Shown here: positions 1 to 8,722 of the stretch, one piece after another
Layout: each line of letters opens with the position of its first letter
Numbering within the stretch: the stretch's first letter is position 1
Assembly: GCA_019307815.1 (NCBI GenBank)
Contig: JAFDIV010000016.1
Span: forward strand, 1 to 64,000
DNA from: Deltaproteobacteria bacterium
GTDB lineage: Bacteria > Desulfobacterota > DSM-4660 > Desulfatiglandales > Desulfatiglandaceae
DNA length: 64,000 nucleotides
Direction: 5' to 3'
The notes under the pieces: model-generated
The model's input: only the letters and a program-made list of their open reading frames with translations
The model's database searches: none
What the model was told of the DNA's origin: nothing
Translations under genes and position numbers: made by a program

Positions 1-110
1 GGATAAAGAGGGACAGGGACTTTGAAAAGATAGTAGGCAAAGATGAAGAGACGTACTGGAGGGAGGTAAAGGAAAGGATAAGGCAAGGACATGTTGCGGA
101 GAAGTCCTGA
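1..110 (+). CDS. C-terminal end of an unidentified gene (partial)
   Basis: An open frame runs in from the left edge (codons in phase with base 3) and ends at the TGA at 108-110. It encodes a basic, charged tail ending in GHVAEKS. The stop overlaps the ATG of the next gene (TGATG at 108-112), so the two genes are translationally coupled and probably belong to one operon. About 36 residues are visible, too few to recognise a family. Confidence 0.5.
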   Translation, partial: IKRDRDFEKIVGKDEETYWREVKERIRQGHVAEKS

Positions 111-427
111 TGCTCACGATAAGGGTAAGGTATTGCGGCGGGTGCAACCCAGAGATCGATAGAAGCGGCTTGATCAGAAACCTGGAACAAGGCCTTAAAG
201 CCAAGGGGGCAGAAGTAGTATTTGTCAATTACAGAGAAGCCCATGGGGATCTTCTTATTCTTATCAACGGGTGCAGACACGCGTGTCTTGAAGAAGAGTA
301 CTCAAACCTGGAAGAAGGGGTTCCGGTTCTATCCGTTAAGGGAGAAATGGTGGGCAACCAGTATATGAAAGAGACGGATATTGTGCCGTTTCTGGTTCAG
401 AAAATTTTGGGCCTCCTTCGTGTCTAA
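110..427 (+). CDS. Small CGGC-motif protein of unknown function
   Basis: A 105-residue cytosolic protein with no signal peptide or membrane segment. It carries a Cys pair near the N-terminus (C9 and C12 in RYCGGCNP) and a second pair in NGCRHAC (C55 and C59), which could bind metal or form a redox disulfide. Small proteins opening with a YCGGCNP motif recur in anaerobes, but I know of no assigned function. It is coupled to the upstream gene by an ATG/TGA overlap and precedes the DUF362 gene by about 70 bases. The frame is well supported by the coupling; any function would be a guess. Confidence 0.7.
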   Translation: MLTIRVRYCGGCNPEIDRSGLIRNLEQGLKAKGAEVVFVNYREAHGDLLILINGCRHACLEEEYSNLEEGVPVLSVKGEMVGNQYMKETDIVPFLVQKILGLLRV

Positions 428-499
428 AATCGGTTTTTTTGCAGAGCAGGGGAACGGGACATCTCCGAAGAGGAATATTTGTTAAAGGGAGGAGTTGGG

Positions 500-1726
500 A
501 TGAAAAAAGCGAAGGTATCCATAATCAAGACAAAACAAAACCCTGGATATGCGGAAATTTATGAGGCCGTGAAAAGGGCCTTGGACTTGATAGATGGAAT
601 TGGAGACATCATAAAGTCGGGAGATTTGGTGCTTATTAATCCAAGCTGGGTGGCGCCTCCTGTAGAAAGGGAAGCAGGTTGTATCACTATTCCTGAAGTT
701 CCCCGTGCCATTGCAGATATTGTCAGGGACCTGGGGGCCCGTCCGGTTATTGCGGAGTCTTCGGCTGTGGGCGTGGATACTGAAAAGGTTATACAGACAT
801 CCGGATATAAGGACCTAAGGGAAATGGGCTACGAGGTGATCAACCTGAAAAAGACTCCCCACGTAGATATACCTACCGACAATGGAAAGATATTTGACAC
901 AGTTGAATGCTGGGAACTTGTGCAACAGGCCAACGTTATCATCAGCGTCCCGAAGCTAAAGACCCATGACCAGACCGAAATGACCTGTGCCATAAAGAAC
1001 CTCAAAGGCCTTTTGACAGACAAATGGAAACGACTTGAACACCAAGAAGGCTTGTTCGAGTCCGTGATAGATCTTCTGGGGGCCGTGAAGCCCAAACTTG
1101 CGGTGGTGGACGCCATTGTGTGCCAGGAAGGTGTAGGTCCGGTTTTTGGAAAACCTGTAGAAATGGATCTCATCGTGGCGGGAAAGGATCTGGTTGCCGT
1201 GGATTCTACTTGTGCCCAACTCATTGGATATGATCCTAGCGAGACCTTGCTAACAGTGAACGCGGCAGCCAGGGGTCTTGGAGTCATGGATCCTGGGCAA
1301 ATTGAAATTCTCGGTGAAACTCTGGATAGGGTCAAGCGCCGGTTCCTGCGAGCTATTGAGGACGACCCCGTCCAAGTAGAAGATTTCCAGTTGATTCATG
1401 GGGAGGTTACCTGTACTGGTTGCCGGAACACAGTGATGAGCGCACTTATTGATATGAGGAATGCAGGCCAACTTGAGTATCTTCATGGAATAACAGTCCT
1501 CACGGGCGGCGCCCCTTTTCCAGAGGGAGTACCCCTGGAAAACATCGTGACCGTGGGCAAATGCATGCCCAAGGAATGCCGAACCCAAAGGCATGTGAAG
1601 GGCTGTCCACCCAACAATGCCTATGTGGTAAAGGCAATTATAGGTGATAGAGCCGAGGTAAAACGAATGTATGCTGATGATACCCTGGAAAAGACTGACT
1701 CGGAGGCAGGGAAGCTAGGAAGCTAG
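500..1726 (+). CDS. DUF362 domain-containing protein
   Basis: About 408 residues. The central block with KLKTHDQTEMT followed by AIKNLKG is the hallmark of the DUF362 family, found in many anaerobes and often in Fe-S proteins of unknown function. The C-terminal part adds Cys motifs (CTGC, then CMPKEC and GCPPN) that could hold an Fe-S cluster or metal. I chose the ATG at 500 because GGGAGGAG lies just upstream at 488-495; a TTG at 479 in the same frame lacks a ribosome site. Its reaction cannot be predicted from sequence. It lies between the CGGC protein and the leucine-dehydrogenase-type gene. Confidence 0.85.
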   Translation: MKKAKVSIIKTKQNPGYAEIYEAVKRALDLIDGIGDIIKSGDLVLINPSWVAPPVEREAGCITIPEVPRAIADIVRDLGARPVIAESSAVGVDTEKVIQTSGYKDLREMGYEVINLKKTPHVDIPTDNGKIFDTVECWELVQQANVIISVPKLKTHDQTEMTCAIKNLKGLLTDKWKRLEHQEGLFESVIDLLGAVKPKLAVVDAIVCQEGVGPVFGKPVEMDLIVAGKDLVAVDSTCAQLIGYDPSETLLTVNAAARGLGVMDPGQIEILGETLDRVKRRFLRAIEDDPVQVEDFQLIHGEVTCTGCRNTVMSALIDMRNAGQLEYLHGITVLTGGAPFPEGVPLENIVTVGKCMPKECRTQRHVKGCPPNNAYVVKAIIGDRAEVKRMYADDTLEKTDSEAGKLGS

Positions 1727-1829
1727 GAGGCTGGGATAAAGGCGGATCAGGATTCAGGATCCAAGGAACAGAAAAAAGGAAAATTGGACACAAATCTGGG
1801 TGTAAAGTACTAAAAGGAGGTGCAACGTG

Positions 1830-2915
1830 ATGGAATCAATTTTTGAATATATGGAAAATTATGATTATGAAAATCTATTCCTCTGTCAAGACAAGGATCT
1901 GAATTTTAAGGCAATTATTGCTATTCATGATACCACCCTGGGTCCGGCCACAGGGGGATGCCGCATGTGGCAGTATGAAAGTGAAATGGATGCGATAGAA
2001 GATGCGCTACGCCTGGCAAGAGGCATGACCTATAAATATGCAGCTGCGGGAGTTAACCTGGGAGGCGGAAAGGCCGTTATCATCGGGGATCCAGGGCGAA
2101 AGGATCGAGAGCCCATATTCAGGCTTCTGGGCAAATTCATTGACCGGCTTGGAGGGCTCTATATCACAGGGGAAGACGTGGGGACAACATTAAAGGACAT
2201 GGAATACATACGTATGGAGACGCGGCATGTGGTCACCCTTCCCTCATATCTCGGCGGTGCAGGTGATATAGCCCCCATGACTGCCTTCGGGGTTATTCGG
2301 GCGATGCAGGCCTGCTGCAAGCGTGTCTATGGGCAAGACAGCCTGGAGGGAAAAGTAGTGGCAGTGCAAGGATTGGGGGCTGTGGGCCACAATATTGTAG
2401 GCCAGCTCCACGACCTTGGCGCCAAGCTGATTGTCAGTGATATTGACCCCAAAAAAGTTGAAAATATGACTGCCAGATATGGGGTTGAAAGTATAAGTCC
2501 CGAAAATATATATGATGTGGACTGCGATATCTTTTGCCCGTGTGCCTTGGGTGGAATCCTGAACGATAACACCCTGGACAGACTCAAGTGCAAGATTGTA
2601 TGTGGGGCTGCCAACAATCAGCTTAAGGAGGAACGCCATGGAGAATTGATCGAAGAAAAGGGAATGGTCTACGCGCCCGACTATATAGCCAATGCAGGGG
2701 GAACCATATTTGACACGGATAGGCTGGAATCGGGCAATGTAAATAATGAACGAGGCAAAGAGAAGGTCTCTCGAATTTATGAAAATATGGAAAAGGTCTT
2801 TGAAATAGCAGACAGAGATAATATCCCCACGTATCTTGCGGCAGATCGCGTGGCAGAGGAAAGGATTCGTCAGGTGGCACAGGTCAAACGATATAGGGTC
2901 GATCCAAGACTGTAG
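1830..2915 (+). CDS. Leucine dehydrogenase-type amino acid dehydrogenase (Glu/Leu/Phe/Val dehydrogenase family)
   Basis: About 361 residues, the usual length for leucine/valine/phenylalanine dehydrogenases, which reversibly deaminate an L-amino acid to its 2-oxo acid with NAD+. The N-terminal substrate domain has the conserved GPATGGCRM segment and the catalytic lysine in NLGGGKAVI. The C-terminal Rossmann domain has GLGAVG for NAD binding, followed by CGAANNQL and YIANAGG, both family signatures. An AGGAGG at 1815-1820 supports the ATG at 1830; a GTG three bases upstream is also possible. It sits just upstream of a branched-chain-amino-acid-type importer, which fits leucine/valine use, although the importer has its own candidate promoter. 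Confidence 0.9.
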   Translation: MESIFEYMENYDYENLFLCQDKDLNFKAIIAIHDTTLGPATGGCRMWQYESEMDAIEDALRLARGMTYKYAAAGVNLGGGKAVIIGDPGRKDREPIFRLLGKFIDRLGGLYITGEDVGTTLKDMEYIRMETRHVVTLPSYLGGAGDIAPMTAFGVIRAMQACCKRVYGQDSLEGKVVAVQGLGAVGHNIVGQLHDLGAKLIVSDIDPKKVENMTARYGVESISPENIYDVDCDIFCPCALGGILNDNTLDRLKCKIVCGAANNQLKEERHGELIEEKGMVYAPDYIANAGGTIFDTDRLESGNVNNERGKEKVSRIYENMEKVFEIADRDNIPTYLAADRVAEERIRQVAQVKRYRVDPRL

Positions 2916-2930
2916 TGATTAGAAAATCCT

Positions 2931-2969
2931 TGACAAGAGGCCCCAAAGAAGAATAATGGTTCTACCATT
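2931..2969 (+). promoter_or_regulatory. Candidate promoter with overlapping FadR-type operator before the first liv operon
   Basis: TTGACA at 2931-2936, a 17-base spacer and TAATGG at 2954-2959 form a candidate sigma-70 promoter. Overlapping its -10 region is a perfect 6+3+6 palindrome, AATGGT-TCT-ACCATT, at 2955-2969. This matches the TGGT-N3-ACCA core typical of FadR-subfamily GntR operators. Almost the same palindrome occurs before the second GntR gene (38731-38745). The -10 match is weak; the palindrome is exact. Confidence 0.6.
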
Positions 2970-3102
2970 CCGAACCAGGGGGTTACAAGGCCAGTAGTGA
3001 TTCATTGACTATTGCGTAGAATCTGATATAGAACTACATGATACGAATAAGAGGCTAACCCCCAATAAAAACGAGAAAATAAGGTTTCATAAGAAATTCG
3101 CA

Positions 3103-4023
3103 ATGACCCTCATTCAGGTAATCATCAACAGCATTATCAGGGCCTCTGAATTGTCCCTCTTAGCTCTGGGCCTGACCATCGTATATGACATACTGAAATT
3201 CGCAAATTTCGCCCACACCGAACTTGCGATGATAGGTGCTTATCTCGCCTTTTTGCTGAATGTTGGGTTGGGGATTTCCATAGTGCCCGCCGCTATCATT
3301 GCTTCCATCGCCACGGGCTTTCTCTCGATCCTGATCGACCGTGCTGTATTCAGACGAATGAGGGGCTCTATTGGTATCGTGGTTATGGTTACCTCCATGG
3401 GGGTAGGCATTGCCCTCAGGAACACCGTCAGGGCCATTTGGGGGCCTGATGCACGCAACTATGCGGTTCCACTTCAAAAACCCCTTATCACTCCGTGGTT
3501 CCGTATTACCCAGCTCCAGATCTGGATTATTATTGTCGGCGTGCTCGCCATGGTGGCCTTTTACATTCTTCTTCATTACACGACCTTAGGAAAGGCAATG
3601 CGGGCCTCGTCTGATGATCCCGATCTTGCACAAGCAAGCGGAATAGCCACGGAAAAGATCATTACTTATGTCTGGTTCATCGCCATCAGCTTCGCCTCTC
3701 TGGGAGGTATTCTTATAGGTATGGAAACCTATGTACAACCGTACATGGGTTTCGCGATCATAATTCCTGTGTTTTGTGCCGCCATTATGGGCGGCATAGG
3801 GAATCCTTACGGGGCCATGTTGGGTGCCCTGGTGCTGGGATTTGCAGAAAACTTCGGACTTTACATCAATTTCGGGAAAGTCCTAAATTTGGGCGGATTA
3901 CTTCCCTTTTCTAAAGACCTCTTCATTCCCACCGGTTACAAACCTGCCATCAGCTTTGTCATCCTCATCGTGGTACTTCTTGTCAGGCCCCGGGGTATCC
4001 TGGGTAAGAAGAAGGAGGGATAA
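3103..4023 (+). CDS. livH: Branched-chain amino acid-type ABC transporter permease LivH
   Basis: A 306-residue integral membrane protein with about eight hydrophobic segments, containing the LivH signatures LTIVYDILKFANFAH near the N-terminus and GGIGNPYGAMLGALVLGFAEN in the last third. It forms one half of the membrane channel of a high-affinity amino-acid importer. Its stop codon shares a base with the start of livM (TAATG at 4021-4025), so they are coupled. No strong ribosome site precedes the ATG at 3103. In this neighbourhood the cargo could be proline, hydroxyproline or a branched-chain amino acid; sequence alone does not decide. Confidence 0.92.
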   Translation: MTLIQVIINSIIRASELSLLALGLTIVYDILKFANFAHTELAMIGAYLAFLLNVGLGISIVPAAIIASIATGFLSILIDRAVFRRMRGSIGIVVMVTSMGVGIALRNTVRAIWGPDARNYAVPLQKPLITPWFRITQLQIWIIIVGVLAMVAFYILLHYTTLGKAMRASSDDPDLAQASGIATEKIITYVWFIAISFASLGGILIGMETYVQPYMGFAIIIPVFCAAIMGGIGNPYGAMLGALVLGFAENFGLYINFGKVLNLGGLLPFSKDLFIPTGYKPAISFVILIVVLLVRPRGILGKKKEG

Positions 4024-4940
4024 TGGGGTTTTTCAACTTTCTTATCTATCTGGCAATCATGATGGGAATATACGGCATCCTCAGCCTCAGTTTGAATTTG
4101 CAATACGGGTTCACTGGCCTGGCAAACTTTGGTCAGGTGGGATTTTTCTGCCTTGGGGCCTACATAACAACCATTATCACTCTGGCATTTGGTATGCCCT
4201 TTATTCTGGGACTCTTCGGCAGTATGGCGATAGCAGGGTTGTTCGGATATATTATAGCCATCCCCACGGCAGACCTTCGAGAAGATTACTGGGCTATTGT
4301 CACCTTGGCATCCGCAGAAATTGTCAGGATGTTTTTTCTAAACGAAGACTGGGTGGTTGGAGGAGGAGTTTACCGCGGAGGCGCCTTCGGCGTGGGGGGA
4401 ATACCCCAGCCTTTCAAATCACACTTCTCTGCGCAGGCCTACCCTTTCTTCTATTTTGCAATTGTTCTTGTTTGCCTGCTCGCTGCCTACCTGATTATCA
4501 ATAAACTGACCCGATCGCCATTCGGGAGGGTGTTGAAGAGTATCAGAGAGGGCGAGGACAGGCTTGCCCAGGCCATGGGAAAGGATGTGAAAGGGTTCCG
4601 CTTAAAAACCATGGCAGTGGGGGGCATGTTCGGGGGACTAGCAGGTTGCCTGTGGGCCCATTACTATGGGTTCATCAGTCCAAACCAATTTCTCCCACTT
4701 GAAACGTTTATCGTTTGGGCAATGGTGATTGTGGGAGGAAAGGGCAATAATAGAGGTTCGGTCTTCGGCGCGGTCATAATTATAATATTTTACCATTCCA
4801 CACGGTACCTTAAGGACTATATACCAATTGAAGAGGTTACCCTGGCCAGCCTCAGGATGGTGGCAATCGGGATCCTCATTGTAATCGTGATGTTGTTCAT
4901 GAAGGAAGGAATTATAAAAGAAAAGAAACCAATTTATTGA
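4023..4940 (+). CDS. livM: Branched-chain amino acid-type ABC transporter permease LivM
   Basis: A 305-residue polytopic membrane protein, second channel subunit of the first Liv system. It carries the LivM signatures SLSLNLQYGFTGLANFGQVGFF near the N-terminus and SPFGRVLKSIREGE (the cytoplasmic coupling loop), followed by WAMVIVGGKGN. The ATG overlaps the livH stop. A short insert, VVGGGVYRGGAFGVGG, around residues 113-128 is longer than in the second LivM of the window (13283-14203), which is the main visible difference between the paralogues. Confidence 0.92.
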   Translation: MGFFNFLIYLAIMMGIYGILSLSLNLQYGFTGLANFGQVGFFCLGAYITTIITLAFGMPFILGLFGSMAIAGLFGYIIAIPTADLREDYWAIVTLASAEIVRMFFLNEDWVVGGGVYRGGAFGVGGIPQPFKSHFSAQAYPFFYFAIVLVCLLAAYLIINKLTRSPFGRVLKSIREGEDRLAQAMGKDVKGFRLKTMAVGGMFGGLAGCLWAHYYGFISPNQFLPLETFIVWAMVIVGGKGNNRGSVFGAVIIIIFYHSTRYLKDYIPIEEVTLASLRMVAIGILIVIVMLFMKEGIIKEKKPIY

Positions 4941-4959
4941 ATGGTTCCAAATTCAGATC

Positions 4960-5751
4960 ATGTTAAGGGTAATAGACCTTTATAAAAGCTTTGGAGGCAT
5001 CCAGGCCCTAGCCGGGGTGAGCTTCGATGTGGAGAGGGGAAGCATTACCGGATTGATCGGGCCGAACGGCTCTGGAAAGAGCACATGCTTCAATGTCATA
5101 TCAGGCTTTTATGCCAAGGACAGCGGGGAGATATATTTTCAAGGAAAAAGAATCGAAAATTTAGAACCCTTTCAAATTGCGAGGCTTGGAATCGGCAGGA
5201 CCTTTCAGATCGCCGAGGCCCCAGAAAAGATGACGGTGATGGAAAACCTTTTGCTCGCCCCTAAGGCTCAAACAGGGGAAAGCATTTTCAATGTGTTTTT
5301 CAGATCCTCGAGGATAAAGCAGGAGACAGAGGAGCATCTGAAAAAGATTGTCAGCATATTGAAGCTTGTGCAATTGTATGACCTGAGAAATGAGTACGCA
5401 GGCAATCTTTCAGGAGGCCAAAGAAAACTTCTCTCTCTTGCAAGAATATTATTATTTGATCCATATTTGATCTTATTGGATGAACCAACAGCGGGCGTCA
5501 ATCCCACACTGATCAATGATCTTATGGTGGCCATAAAAAGGCTGAGGGACGAAAGAGGCAAGACCATTCTGCTGGTTGAACATAATATGAGGGTGATCAG
5601 CCGGATATGTGATAAGGTAATAGTGCTCGACTCCGGCATTAAAATAGCTGAGGGTACTCCAAGAGAAATACAAAACAACGAAAAGGTCCTGGAAGCATAT
5701 CTTTCGGGGAGTTCAAAGAAGCAGTTGTTTCATGAAGATACTGGAAGCTAA
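4960..5751 (+). CDS. livG: ABC transporter ATP-binding protein LivG
   Basis: A 263-residue ATPase with Walker A GPNGSGKST near residue 34, the ABC signature NLSGGQRK, Walker B LILLDEPTAG and a canonical H-loop VEHNM. The segment IGRTFQIAEAPEKMTV is typical of LivG. It energises the LivH/LivM channel together with LivF. It ends 20 bases inside the next gene (livF starts at 5732), an overlap that points to coupled translation. Its C-terminal tail beyond EAYLSG is a little longer than in the second LivG. Confidence 0.92.
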   Translation: MLRVIDLYKSFGGIQALAGVSFDVERGSITGLIGPNGSGKSTCFNVISGFYAKDSGEIYFQGKRIENLEPFQIARLGIGRTFQIAEAPEKMTVMENLLLAPKAQTGESIFNVFFRSSRIKQETEEHLKKIVSILKLVQLYDLRNEYAGNLSGGQRKLLSLARILLFDPYLILLDEPTAGVNPTLINDLMVAIKRLRDERGKTILLVEHNMRVISRICDKVIVLDSGIKIAEGTPREIQNNEKVLEAYLSGSSKKQLFHEDTGS

Positions 5752-6442
5752 AGATATCGTCGCGGGATACCGCAAGTCCCAGATACTCCACGGCGTCTCC
5801 ATTCATCTGGAGCGCAAGGAGGTTGTCACCATTATTGGACCTAATGGCGCCGGAAAATCCACGCTTTTAAAGGCCATTATGGGCTATATCTCAATATTTG
5901 GGGGAAAGGTTATTTGGAAAGGGGAAGACGTCACCTACTTGAAGCCATATGAAAAGGTCAAAAAGGGTTTCGGATATGTACCCCAACTCGGAAATGTTTT
6001 TCCTTCCTTGAGCGTATTGGAAAATCTACAAATGGGCGGGTTCACCCAGGACAAAAATACCATAAAGGAAAGGATGCAAAAGGCCTTCGAGCTATTTCCC
6101 ATACTCAAACAGAAGCTAAATGCAAAGGCCGGAACCCTCAGTGGTGGGCAGAGACAGATGCTAGGAATGGCCAGGGCCTTGATGACAAACCCTGAACTGC
6201 TTTTGCTGGACGAACCCTCGGCCGGCCTTTCCCCAAAGGCATCTGAAGAAGTATTCTTGACCATTGCCGACATGCATGACAGGCTGGAAAAATCTATCAT
6301 TATTATCGAGCAAGATGCCTATCAATCCCTAAGTATCTCTGACAGGGGATATGTGCTGGTGATGGGCAAAAACGAATTTGAGGATAAGGCCGAGCGCATT
6401 TTATCCAATCCAAAAATTAAAGAAGCCTATTTGGGAGGTTAA
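5732..6442 (+). CDS. livF: ABC transporter ATP-binding protein LivF
   Basis: A 236-residue ATPase with Walker A GPNGAGKST, signature TLSGGQRQM, Walker B LLLLDEPSAGLSP and the LivF-type H-loop in which the usual histidine is replaced by glutamine (IIEQDAY). The ending IKEAYLGG is also typical. It overlaps livG and is followed after a short gap by the binding-protein gene, giving the order H-M-G-F-binding protein for this first system. Confidence 0.92.
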   Translation: MKILEAKDIVAGYRKSQILHGVSIHLERKEVVTIIGPNGAGKSTLLKAIMGYISIFGGKVIWKGEDVTYLKPYEKVKKGFGYVPQLGNVFPSLSVLENLQMGGFTQDKNTIKERMQKAFELFPILKQKLNAKAGTLSGGQRQMLGMARALMTNPELLLLDEPSAGLSPKASEEVFLTIADMHDRLEKSIIIIEQDAYQSLSISDRGYVLVMGKNEFEDKAERILSNPKIKEAYLGG

Positions 6443-6524
6443 AAAAGAAAGGAGGTGAATGGTAGAGATCCTTCAACAGAGGGAGACTTATTCAGTAAAC
6501 ACTTTTGGCGAAAGGAGGCAGGAA

Positions 6525-7655
6525 ATGAAAAGACTCGCTTTTTCCGTAGCAGGAGTAGCCTTTCTGGTGGTTATGCTCATTATGGGTATGCCGTCTTTGT
6601 CCAAGGCGGTGGAACCGGTGGTTATTGGTTCAATAGGCCCCTTGACTGGAACCAATGCAATTCAGGGGCAAGACATGAAAAGAGGGGAACAACTGGCCCT
6701 GGATGAGATTAACGCGGCTGGAGGAATTTACGGCCGTCCCTTAAAAATCCTGTGGGAAGATACGGAATCAAGTGCCAAGGGCGGCATGGCGGCCGTGCAC
6801 AAACTGGTGGAAATAAACAAGGTCCACTTGATTTTGGGGGCATATTCAAGTGGGGTGAGTTTGCCTACTGGTCAATGGACCAATTCAAAAAAGGTCATCC
6901 AGATCGCCGAGGCTTCCACATCGCCGAAATTGAGAGACATTGGCCCGTATTTTTTCAATGTCATAGGTCTGGACGAAGTTATGGGGACAAAGCTGGCTCA
7001 ATTTGCCCTTGAGAGCGGGGCCCAAACATTCGCCTCCATTACGGTCAACAACCCCTTTGGTATCGGCATTGAGATCTGGACCAAGAAGACCGTTGAGAGG
7101 GCTGGAAAGAAATGGGTGGAAGCGGTCCGCTACGACGAGAAGAAATCTGATTACCGGGCGGAATTGCAAAGGGTGTTTGCAAAAAACCCTGATGTGGTCT
7201 TCTTTACTGCATATGGAACGGAAAGCAAGCTGATACTTAAACAAGCCTATGAAATGGGTCTGAAACCCCGTTTGGGCTGGTATGCTGATTACATGACAAT
7301 GTGGAGCAATGAAGTCATCCCGGAGACTGCCGAAGGGATAAAAGGCCTAGTTATTGGACCTAGCGGCGGAATTCGTTACAAGGAATATCATGCAAATTAT
7401 AAGAAACGATTTGGTAAAAATGCCAAACAGACTGCATTCGGCGCTTATGCGTATGATGCTACATGGCTTGCAGCCCTTGCGCTGAACATGGCAGGTGCCA
7501 CCAATACGGATGCAATAGCACAGGCTCTTTACGCTGTCAGCAAGATTTACAAAGGGGTCACCGGTGACAAGACATTTGACAAGGATGGGATGCAGGTCAC
7601 GGATTACTATCAGAGGATGGTTTACAAGAACGGAAAGCTGGTTCCATATAAATAG
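6525..7655 (+). CDS. Liv-type periplasmic substrate-binding protein
   Basis: About 376 residues, a class I periplasmic binding protein (Peripla_BP_6 family) that captures the amino acid and delivers it to the LivHM channel. The start at 6525 is preceded by AAAGGAGG at 6511-6518 and begins a clear signal peptide (MKRLAFSVAG, then a hydrophobic stretch, cleavage probably after LSKA). An in-frame ATG at 6459 would add 22 non-signal residues and is less likely. The mature protein has the family motifs PLTGTNAIQGQD and ALDEINAAGGIYGRP. The ligand cannot be read from sequence. A hairpin terminator follows. Confidence 0.9.
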   Translation: MKRLAFSVAGVAFLVVMLIMGMPSLSKAVEPVVIGSIGPLTGTNAIQGQDMKRGEQLALDEINAAGGIYGRPLKILWEDTESSAKGGMAAVHKLVEINKVHLILGAYSSGVSLPTGQWTNSKKVIQIAEASTSPKLRDIGPYFFNVIGLDEVMGTKLAQFALESGAQTFASITVNNPFGIGIEIWTKKTVERAGKKWVEAVRYDEKKSDYRAELQRVFAKNPDVVFFTAYGTESKLILKQAYEMGLKPRLGWYADYMTMWSNEVIPETAEGIKGLVIGPSGGIRYKEYHANYKKRFGKNAKQTAFGAYAYDATWLAALALNMAGATNTDAIAQALYAVSKIYKGVTGDKTFDKDGMQVTDYYQRMVYKNGKLVPYK

Positions 7656-7676
7656 GATCCATTCAGGGATTCCGGG

Positions 7677-7718
7677 ACACCCCTGTCCGCCTATGTGCGG
7701 GCAGGGGTGTTTTTTTTT
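7677..7718 (+). terminator. Rho-independent terminator of the first liv operon
   Basis: A 14-base arm (ACACCCCTGTCCGC, 7677-7690) pairs perfectly with GCGGGCAGGGGTGT (actual copy at 7697-7710, one base offset in the middle) around a short loop, followed by eight T residues. It lies 21 bases after the binding-protein stop codon and closes the operon. Confidence 0.9.
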
Positions 7719-7830
7719 GCCCAAGACTGACCCTGAGCTCACCTTCCTTTGGTGTTCTGCTTGGTCGCGGCCAACTTCTGACTGGGTATTGCTAGATTCA
7801 GGAAAAGACCGGGAACTCACAACTTTTTTC

Positions 7831-7867
7831 TTGACAATCCTTGGGTAACAGGTAAACTGGTATGACC
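7831..7867 (+). promoter_or_regulatory. Candidate promoter and half-conserved operator before the first GntR gene
   Basis: The 320-base stretch 7656-7975 holds the terminator and this promoter and no other gene that I can support. TTGACA at 7831-7836, a 16-base spacer and TAAACT at 7853-7858 make a good sigma-70 promoter. GGT-ATG-ACC at 7859-7867, directly after the -10, keeps the GGT-N3-ACC core of the AATGGT-N3-ACCATT palindromes found at 2955 and 38731, though its outer bases do not pair. It could be an autoregulatory site of the GntR protein encoded next. Confidence 0.5.
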
Positions 7868-7975
7868 TTCAGCAGTTATGAACAGCTTTAGTATGGATCT
7901 TGATAACCTGTCTTCAATTAGGTGTATGGTAGAGGATCCAGAGTTCAAAATGACACATCAAAACGGGAGTCAACA

Positions 7976-8710
7976 GTGAAAAAGGATATCATTAAACGGA
8001 ATACTACGGCTGAGCTCGTGATAGAAAAGATTCTGAACATGATAAAGGATGGGGATTTGTCAGTGGGAGATAGGCTACCGCCTGCACAGAAGCTCCAACA
8101 GATATTCGGGGTCGGCCGCTCATCCATTCGTGAGGCCGTGAGAGGATTGAGTGTCTTGGGTTACCTTGAAATCCTCCCGGGAAAAGGAACTTTTGTCAAG
8201 AAAACTGGCCTGCCTATTGGCTTGTCTGATAAAGGTCTCAAGGAGATTTTGGAGTCAGAACCCATATTTGACATTATGGAGGCCCGGGATTGTCTGGAAT
8301 CTAAGAGCGCACAACTGGCAGCGGAAAGGGCGGACCCGGTTCAGATAGAAAAAATGAAAAAGGCTATAACAAGAATGCAGGAGCCCAATGCAAGTCTGGA
8401 GGCCATAAGCCGGGCTGACCTGGAATTTCACCTTCTCCTTGCAGAGGCCTCGGGAAACGACGTCATTCATGAGATAATGAAGCTTCTGATCCAGAAGATG
8501 GAGGTTTTTGCTGACAAGTTTTGGGCGACCCTTCCCTCGGCACGTGACCGAGCAATCTCCACGGCCAACCAAGTCATAACATACGTTTCCAAAGGAGACG
8601 GTCGCAGGGCTGCGGAGAGCATAAAGGATCATCTGGAGCTAGTGACCGATCAGCTCAAGGCCGTCATATCGGAAAGCGCCTTTGAATCCGAAAAAGAACA
8701 TTTGAAGTAG
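7976..8710 (+). CDS. GntR-family (FadR subfamily) transcriptional regulator
   Basis: About 244 residues. The N-terminal winged helix-turn-helix is clear (LPPAQKLQQIFGVGRSSIREAV, wing GKGTFVK), and the C-terminal half is an all-helical FCD effector domain, typical of FadR-type regulators that bind small carboxylic acids. I prefer the GTG at 7976, with GGGAG at 7965-7969; the frame stays open upstream to a GTG at 7922, which would add 18 poorly conserved residues. The AOR gene begins 12 bases after its stop, so regulator, AOR and MoaD-like gene probably form one operon. The inducer is unknown; an intermediate of the hydroxyproline pathway is a reasonable guess. Confidence 0.88.
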   Translation: MKKDIIKRNTTAELVIEKILNMIKDGDLSVGDRLPPAQKLQQIFGVGRSSIREAVRGLSVLGYLEILPGKGTFVKKTGLPIGLSDKGLKEILESEPIFDIMEARDCLESKSAQLAAERADPVQIEKMKKAITRMQEPNASLEAISRADLEFHLLLAEASGNDVIHEIMKLLIQKMEVFADKFWATLPSARDRAISTANQVITYVSKGDGRRAAESIKDHLELVTDQLKAVISESAFESEKEHLK

Positions 8711-8722
8711 GGGTGAAATCTG

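Noticed and set aside
3956-4504. 182-codon plus-strand frame overlapping livH and livM
   Set aside because: It runs in another frame over livM, with Arg- and Ser-rich content and no membrane pattern; livM is strongly supported.
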